Shown here piece by piece: positions 60,062 to 64,000 of a stretch of 64,000 nucleotides of DNA. The translations under genes and the position numbers were made by a program. Position 1 is the first letter of the stretch. The number at the start of each line of letters is the position of its first letter. This DNA comes from Lentzea cavernae (GTDB taxonomy: Bacteria > Actinomycetota > Actinomycetes > Mycobacteriales > Pseudonocardiaceae): contig NZ_BNAR01000003.1 of assembly GCF_014653695.1 (NCBI RefSeq), forward strand, positions 746,961-810,960. Direction: 5' to 3'. The notes beneath the pieces were generated by a model. The model had not been told where the DNA came from. It did not search any database and worked only from the letters and a program-made list of their open reading frames with translations.

Positions 60062-61531
60062 GCCGACGAGCGAACCCGCCAGGGGTGACCTGTCCTGCTT
60101 CCACAGCACGCACAGGACCTCCTGGCGGCCCGGCGCGGAGGCGTCGTTGTACGCCTCCCACTCCTTCTGCGTGGGGACGAGCCCGGTGAAGCCGATCGGC
60201 TCCTTGATCTTCGGCTCGATCACCTTGAACTGCTCGGTGCAGTAGTTCTTGGTGAAGTCGGCGAGCCACTGCGTGCCGGGGTAGGCGATGTCCTTCGGCT
60301 TGTCCCACAACGGGGTCGCGGCCGAGAAGAGCTGGATGCCGTGCGGACCGTTGCACGGCACGTCCTGGCGCACCGGCGAGCCCTGCGTGAGGAAGTCCTT
60401 GGCGCACTGGGTGCCGGAGAGGTTCCACTCGGGCACGTCGCCGCCGCGGCCGAACGTGGCGATGCGCCGCGACGGCAGCGGGGCGCCGACGGGCAGTTGT
60501 GAGGCCTCGGTCCACTCCCCGGAGTTCTCCGAAGGCTGGTTGGCGCCGGTGTTCTGGCTGGTGGTCGGCCCGGCGTTCGACGTTTCCTCCGGCTTGAAGA
60601 CCTGGTAGCCGGCGAACGCCACACCCGCGAGCACGGCGATGCCGATGACCACGGCGGCGACCTTGACGGCCGTGCCCTTCTTCTTGCCGCCGGTGTTCTG
60701 CGGCAGCGACACCTGCGTGGCGCCCTGGACGATCGCGGTCAGCATCTGCCGGGCCTGGGGCGCGGTCAGGCGGCGCGTCGGGTCGACGGTCAGGAAACCG
60801 CGGATCACCTCCGCGAGGCCGGGCGAGGCCCGCCGCAGCACGGGCGGCTCGTTCATGACCGCGTGCAACGTGGACGCGGTGGACGTGCGCTCGAACGGGC
60901 TGACGCCTTCGACCGCGTGCGCCATCGTGACGCCGAGAGCCCACAGGTCGGACGCCGGCGAGGCCTCCCAGCCGTGCAGGCGGTCCGGCGACATGTACGC
61001 GGGCGAACCGACGATGCCGCCGTTGTGCGTGAGGCGTGGGTCGTCCATCGCCTGCGCGATGCCGAAGTCCGTGAGCTTCACGGCCCCGTCCGGCCGCACC
61101 ATGATGTTGCTGGGCTTCACGTCCCGGTGGACGATGCCGGCCTGGTGCGCGGTCTCCAGGGCACCCAGCACCTGCAGCGCGACGCCCGCCATCCACGTCG
61201 AGTCGCGCGGCCCGTGCCGTTGCACGATGGTCGCGAGGTCAAGCGCGTCGACGAGCTCCATCGCGAGGTAGGTGCGATCGTTCTCGCGGACGATGTCGTA
61301 GACGGTGACCACGGCGGGGTGGTTCAGCCGGCCCGCGGTGCGCGCCTCGCGGAGCATCCGCTCCTCGAGGACGTTGCGCTCCTCGGCGGCGATGCCCTGC
61401 GGCGGGTGCAGCTCCTTGAGCGCGACGGCGCGTCCGAGCACCTGGTCCTGAGCGCGCCACACGACGCCCATCGCACCCCGCCCGAGTTCGGCGAGCAGTG
61501 CGTAGCGGTTGGCGACAAGTCGCTGTTGCAC
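60059..61531 (-). CDS. membrane Ser/Thr protein kinase with extracytoplasmic domain
   Basis: A 490-residue PknB-type kinase: LGRGAMGVVW, catalytic loop HRDVKPSNIMV, LTDFGIAQAM, then IVGSPAYMSPDRL. One transmembrane helix (VAAVVIGIAVLAGVAFAGY) separates it from a ~190-residue external domain. The domain has conserved cysteines and a W-rich segment resembling septum-formation proteins (TQKEWEAYND, VLCVLW). GTG 61531 has GAAGGGAAG upstream. Its sensor has a plan similar to that of the kinase at 20091-21467. Confidence 0.92.
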   Translation of the reverse strand: MQQRLVANRYALLAELGRGAMGVVWRAQDQVLGRAVALKELHPPQGIAAEERNVLEERMLREARTAGRLNHPAVVTVYDIVRENDRTYLAMELVDALDLATIVQRHGPRDSTWMAGVALQVLGALETAHQAGIVHRDVKPSNIMVRPDGAVKLTDFGIAQAMDDPRLTHNGGIVGSPAYMSPDRLHGWEASPASDLWALGVTMAHAVEGVSPFERTSTASTLHAVMNEPPVLRRASPGLAEVIRGFLTVDPTRRLTAPQARQMLTAIVQGATQVSLPQNTGGKKKGTAVKVAAVVIGIAVLAGVAFAGYQVFKPEETSNAGPTTSQNTGANQPSENSGEWTEASQLPVGAPLPSRRIATFGRGGDVPEWNLSGTQCAKDFLTQGSPVRQDVPCNGPHGIQLFSAATPLWDKPKDIAYPGTQWLADFTKNYCTEQFKVIEPKIKEPIGFTGLVPTQKEWEAYNDASAPGRQEVLCVLWKQDRSPLAGSLVG

Positions 61532-61663
61532 GGACTTCCCTTCTGGACGCCCCCGGCTGCCCTTGTGGTCACCCCCACCTGGCGCGAGCATAACCACGGT
61601 GCGTGTGAGCGCTCTCGTCATGGTCACGTGTGTCGCCCCGCGCAGGTTCACCCGCAGACGCGG

Positions 61664-61695
61664 AACGGCCCCGGAGCAGCAGCTCCGGGGCCGTT
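61664..61695. terminator. terminator after the coiled-coil gene
   Basis: A 14-bp perfect stem AACGGCCCCGGAGC/GCTCCGGGGCCGTT with loop AGCA lies 25 bases beyond the stop of the minus-strand coiled-coil gene and about 130 bases upstream of the kinase start. Confidence 0.85.
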
Positions 61696-61720
61696 CGTCA
61701 GGTCAGCGTTCGAAGGCCGG

Positions 61721-63256
61721 TCAGGCGCCCTCGGCCGCCAGGTCGTCGTCGTCCACGTCCTTGCCGCCGTTCGCCGGCTTCGGGCCGCCGTTCTTGCGGG
61801 TGCGGCGCTGCGGGCGCGGCAGGGCGGTGGGCGGCGGGGGAGGCGTGGGCGAGCCGCCGCCGAGGATGAGCTCGGCGAAGGTGGCCATGGCCTCGTCCAG
61901 CTGGCCGCCGATGCGCAGTTCCGACTCCTGGTTCGACTTGCGGACCAGGGACTGCAGCGAGTCGGCGTCCGGGCGGGCGCCCACGGTCTCGGCGACCTTG
62001 GTGAGGCTCGCGTCGACCGAGCCGCCGAGCTCGGAGATCCGGGCGGCGAAGCCGTCCTCGACCTTGTCGAGGCGGTTGGTCATGTTGTCGAGCTGCGAGG
62101 TCACGAGCTCCAGGCGGCGGGCCAGGGACTCGAGGCGGTCGGCGGCGTCGACCTGGTCGCGGGACTGCTCGATCGCCGCGTACAGGGCGGTGCGGGCCTC
62201 GTCGAGCTTGCCGTTGACGACCTCGCGGGTGTCGGCGACGGCCGTCGCCAGCTCCGTGCGGGTCTCGGCGAGCGAACCGGCGAGCGACTCGCGGGTCTCG
62301 TTGAGGGAACCGGCCAGCGAGTCGCGGGTCTCGTTCAGCGACACGGCCAGCGAGTCGCGCGTCTCGTTGAGCGAACCGGCCAGGGAGTCGCGGGTCTCCG
62401 CCACGACACCGGCCAGTTCGCCGCGGGTCTCCGCCACGGCGCCGGCCAGCTCGGTGCGGGTCTCGGTGAGCGACGAGGCCAGCTGGTTGTGGCGGTCGGT
62501 GACCGTGGACACCAGCTTCTCGCGGCTGTCGTTGATCGCTCCGGCCAGCTCCCCGCGGCTCTCGGCGATGGCGGCGGCCAGCTCGCTGCGGGCAGCGGCG
62601 AGGGCGTCACGCTGCTCGTCGGCGCGGCCGTGGACGCTCGAGAACGACTCGGCGAGGATCTTCTGCAGGGCCTCGCGGGTGCCGTCGAGGTGCTCGTGCA
62701 CGCCCTCGTCGACCTCGTCGAGACGCCCGCGCAGCGCGGCCTCGAGCGCCTCGACGCGCTCGCGCAGCGGGTTCGTCACCGCGGCCGGGATCGCGTCGAC
62801 CTTGCCGTCCTGCTTGTCCAGGTGGCCGTCGAGGTCGTCGATGCGCTTGTGGATGCTCGAGAGCTTGTCCTCGAGACCGTCCATGCGGCCCGCGACACCC
62901 TCGAAGCGCCCGGCGACACCGTCGAGACGGCCGTCCAGCTGGGCGAAGGGCTTGGCGAGCTTGTCCACCAGGGCGTCGACCGCGCGACCGATGCCGGCGA
63001 CGGCGGTGTCCTGGGCCTCCAGCTTGGCGAGGGCCTCGTCCAGGCGCTCAGCGAGAACGCTGACCTCGGTGCGGTCCGGCAGCTCCGACAGGCGCTTGCG
63101 AACCGAACCCAGCGACTCCAGAGGCGACATCCGGGCGTGGATCTCGTCCAGCGCGTCGAAGATCTGCTGCTGCTCGCTCTCACGGATCTCCGCGGCGCGC
63201 GTGAGCATGTTGCGCATCCGATCGAAGGACATCGTGGAGTTGTTGTTCTCTGTCAC
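61721..63256 (-). CDS. long coiled-coil protein with 11-residue helical repeats
   Basis: A 511-residue, almost wholly helical protein. The first 130 residues are acidic amphipathic helices. About residues 235-335 contain tandem repeats built on ET-R-[GDT]-[ES]-LAG (for example SLNETRDSLAG), an 11-residue hendecad pattern like that of apolipoprotein or LEA-type helices. A Pro-rich segment and a basic/acidic tail end the protein. No signal peptide. It may be a cytoskeletal, membrane-surface or nucleoid-associated scaffold. GTG 63256 has GAAGG nine bases upstream; ATG 63232 is an alternative. Confidence 0.7.
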   Translation of the reverse strand: MTENNNSTMSFDRMRNMLTRAAEIRESEQQQIFDALDEIHARMSPLESLGSVRKRLSELPDRTEVSVLAERLDEALAKLEAQDTAVAGIGRAVDALVDKLAKPFAQLDGRLDGVAGRFEGVAGRMDGLEDKLSSIHKRIDDLDGHLDKQDGKVDAIPAAVTNPLRERVEALEAALRGRLDEVDEGVHEHLDGTREALQKILAESFSSVHGRADEQRDALAAARSELAAAIAESRGELAGAINDSREKLVSTVTDRHNQLASSLTETRTELAGAVAETRGELAGVVAETRDSLAGSLNETRDSLAVSLNETRDSLAGSLNETRESLAGSLAETRTELATAVADTREVVNGKLDEARTALYAAIEQSRDQVDAADRLESLARRLELVTSQLDNMTNRLDKVEDGFAARISELGGSVDASLTKVAETVGARPDADSLQSLVRKSNQESELRIGGQLDEAMATFAELILGGGSPTPPPPPTALPRPQRRTRKNGGPKPANGGKDVDDDDLAAEGA

Positions 63257-63600
63257 GGCTGAGTGCCTTCGTCCAGGGGAGGGGGAGACCACGGGAGCCT
63301 ATCCGCGTCACGGGACGCCTCTGTACCACCCCCGGCGTCGAACGGCCGGGCGCGGACGAGCTACTGACCCGATCAGGCTACCCGACTACTCTGAACGCCA
63401 AGTTACCGGTCGGGAGCGGACGGTAGCGGCTGATGATGTTCCTACCTTGGGGTGACTCAAGGAGGGTGGTGGTTGCAGAAAGTTGCTGATCACGGATCTG
63501 CAACGACGTTGACCGAACAAATGATCGTAGCTGGGGCATGATCATTTCGGTCTGTGGTGAAGCGGCGTGTCTTGGGGTTTCACCTGGTGGTGGGGGCTCG

Positions 63601-63893
63601 GTGCGGGTCCGCTTTGCGTTGGTTTCGCCGGTTCCAGCGGGGTTGGTCGCGTTCCTGGGTTGGTCGCGTTGCGAGGGTGGTCCCTCAGGTCGTGACGAAG
63701 AGCGGGGTTGCGATTGGGGCTTGACCTTGAGCCTCTGGCGGGGTGCTTGACGGCCGGAAAGGCCTGGCTGAAAAGCGCCCGGCCGTGCCCGATGAGGGGT
63801 AGCACCCCGCCACTCAAGGTCAAGCCCCAATCGCCATGAGCGGGGCCTACCGCTACCCGGAGCTTTCAGTTCGGACGGCTCGCTGCGCATCGC
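63601..63893 (-). repeat. interspersed structured repeat, copy 2 (inverted)
   Basis: This is the reverse complement of the element at 48805-49105. Its 20-bp perfect inverted repeat lies at 63712-63731 and 63813-63832, and the same nested inner stems are present. One stem base pair differs from copy 1 in a way that keeps pairing (T-A here, T-G in copy 1). Flanking blocks also match. The gap 63257-64000 holds no other recognisable gene; the last 100 bases show nothing clear. Confidence 0.85.
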
Positions 63894-64000
63894 CACGCCA
63901 GGCTGCGTGCATGGACGGCTTGCGATGTCGGCTATCCGGTTGGCACCGCGCGCCGGGCTTGCGTGCGTGGTTGCTTTGCGTGGGCGAGCGGCGGTTGGCA

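Noticed and set aside
63538..63750. A 70-codon plus-strand frame near the window end
   Set aside because: It lies within the inverted structured repeat and is not conserved as a frame in the other copy.

Overview
The window is high-GC, gene-dense actinobacterial chromosome with many GTG starts and strong purine-rich ribosome sites. The gene set points to an actinomycete of the Pseudonocardiales type (Lentzea, Saccharothrix or Actinosynnema-like): an imuB-dnaE2 mutasome end, FbiC (coenzyme F420), a deazaflavin-dependent reductase, Scr1/DUF397 regulators, DUF3017 beside folD, a four-gene sdh cluster and several membrane Ser/Thr kinases. The genus is inferred from family content only. No phage, transposase, CRISPR array or rRNA was seen.

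Layout. 1-3645: end of imuB, a 24-codon overlapping ORF and dnaE2. 3648-5595: cyclase-homology protein, Scr1-type regulator and DUF397 protein. 5793-8162: secreted PIG-L/propeller protein, then a minus-strand unit made of a strong promoter, a 20-codon leader ORF, a GNRA-capped terminator and two tandem compact tRNA genes (Arg-ACG, Pro-UGG). 8167-11434: reductase/TetR pair and a YdcZ-folD-DUF3017 operon. 11573-17464: TNT toxin-domain protein, pentapeptide protein, malate dehydrogenase, inositol phosphatase-like protein, DUF1918 and a small lipoprotein. 17510-23087: ABC-2 exporter, Ser/Thr kinase, secreted propeller protein and HhH-GPD protein. 23343-29090: NB-ARC/TPR NLR with an amyloid-like N-terminal motif, DnaJ-NERD protein, degenerate tRNA and small regulators/redox proteins. 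29087-34805: quinone oxidoreductase/TetR modules, divergent PRPP synthetase, two-gene unknown operon, membrane hydrolase and an SDR. 34885-44058: isocitrate dehydrogenase, small secreted and zinc-ribbon proteins, exonuclease III, MntA-HepT toxin-antitoxin pair, Tat-exported phosphoesterase, FbiC and TrpS. 44083-48674: envelope proteins (YihY, D,D-carboxypeptidase, LAXTG-type Thr-rich protein) and a DUF559-like protein. 49156-52545: succinate dehydrogenase. 53087-59898: nucleoside uptake and salvage operon (BMP lipoprotein, ATPase, two permeases, cytidine deaminase, thymidine phosphorylase). 60059-63256: second Ser/Thr kinase and a long coiled-coil protein.

Nucleosides imported by the BMP-ABC system would be processed by the cytidine deaminase and thymidine phosphorylase encoded in the same operon. 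mdh, icd and sdh supply TCA-cycle steps from three separate loci. FbiC makes the F420 chromophore that the small deazaflavin-dependent reductase would need. Two inverted copies of an unassigned ~300-bp structured repeat bracket the sdh/nucleoside/kinase block at 48.8 and 63.6 kb. A 166-bp imperfect hairpin joins the stop codons of the convergent deoA and kinase genes.

The most unusual locus is the leader-ORF/terminator/tRNA unit at 7803-8162. Its leader peptide holds two Arg-Pro codon pairs (CGA CCG), and the two downstream tRNAs are tRNA-Arg(ACG) and tRNA-Pro(UGG).
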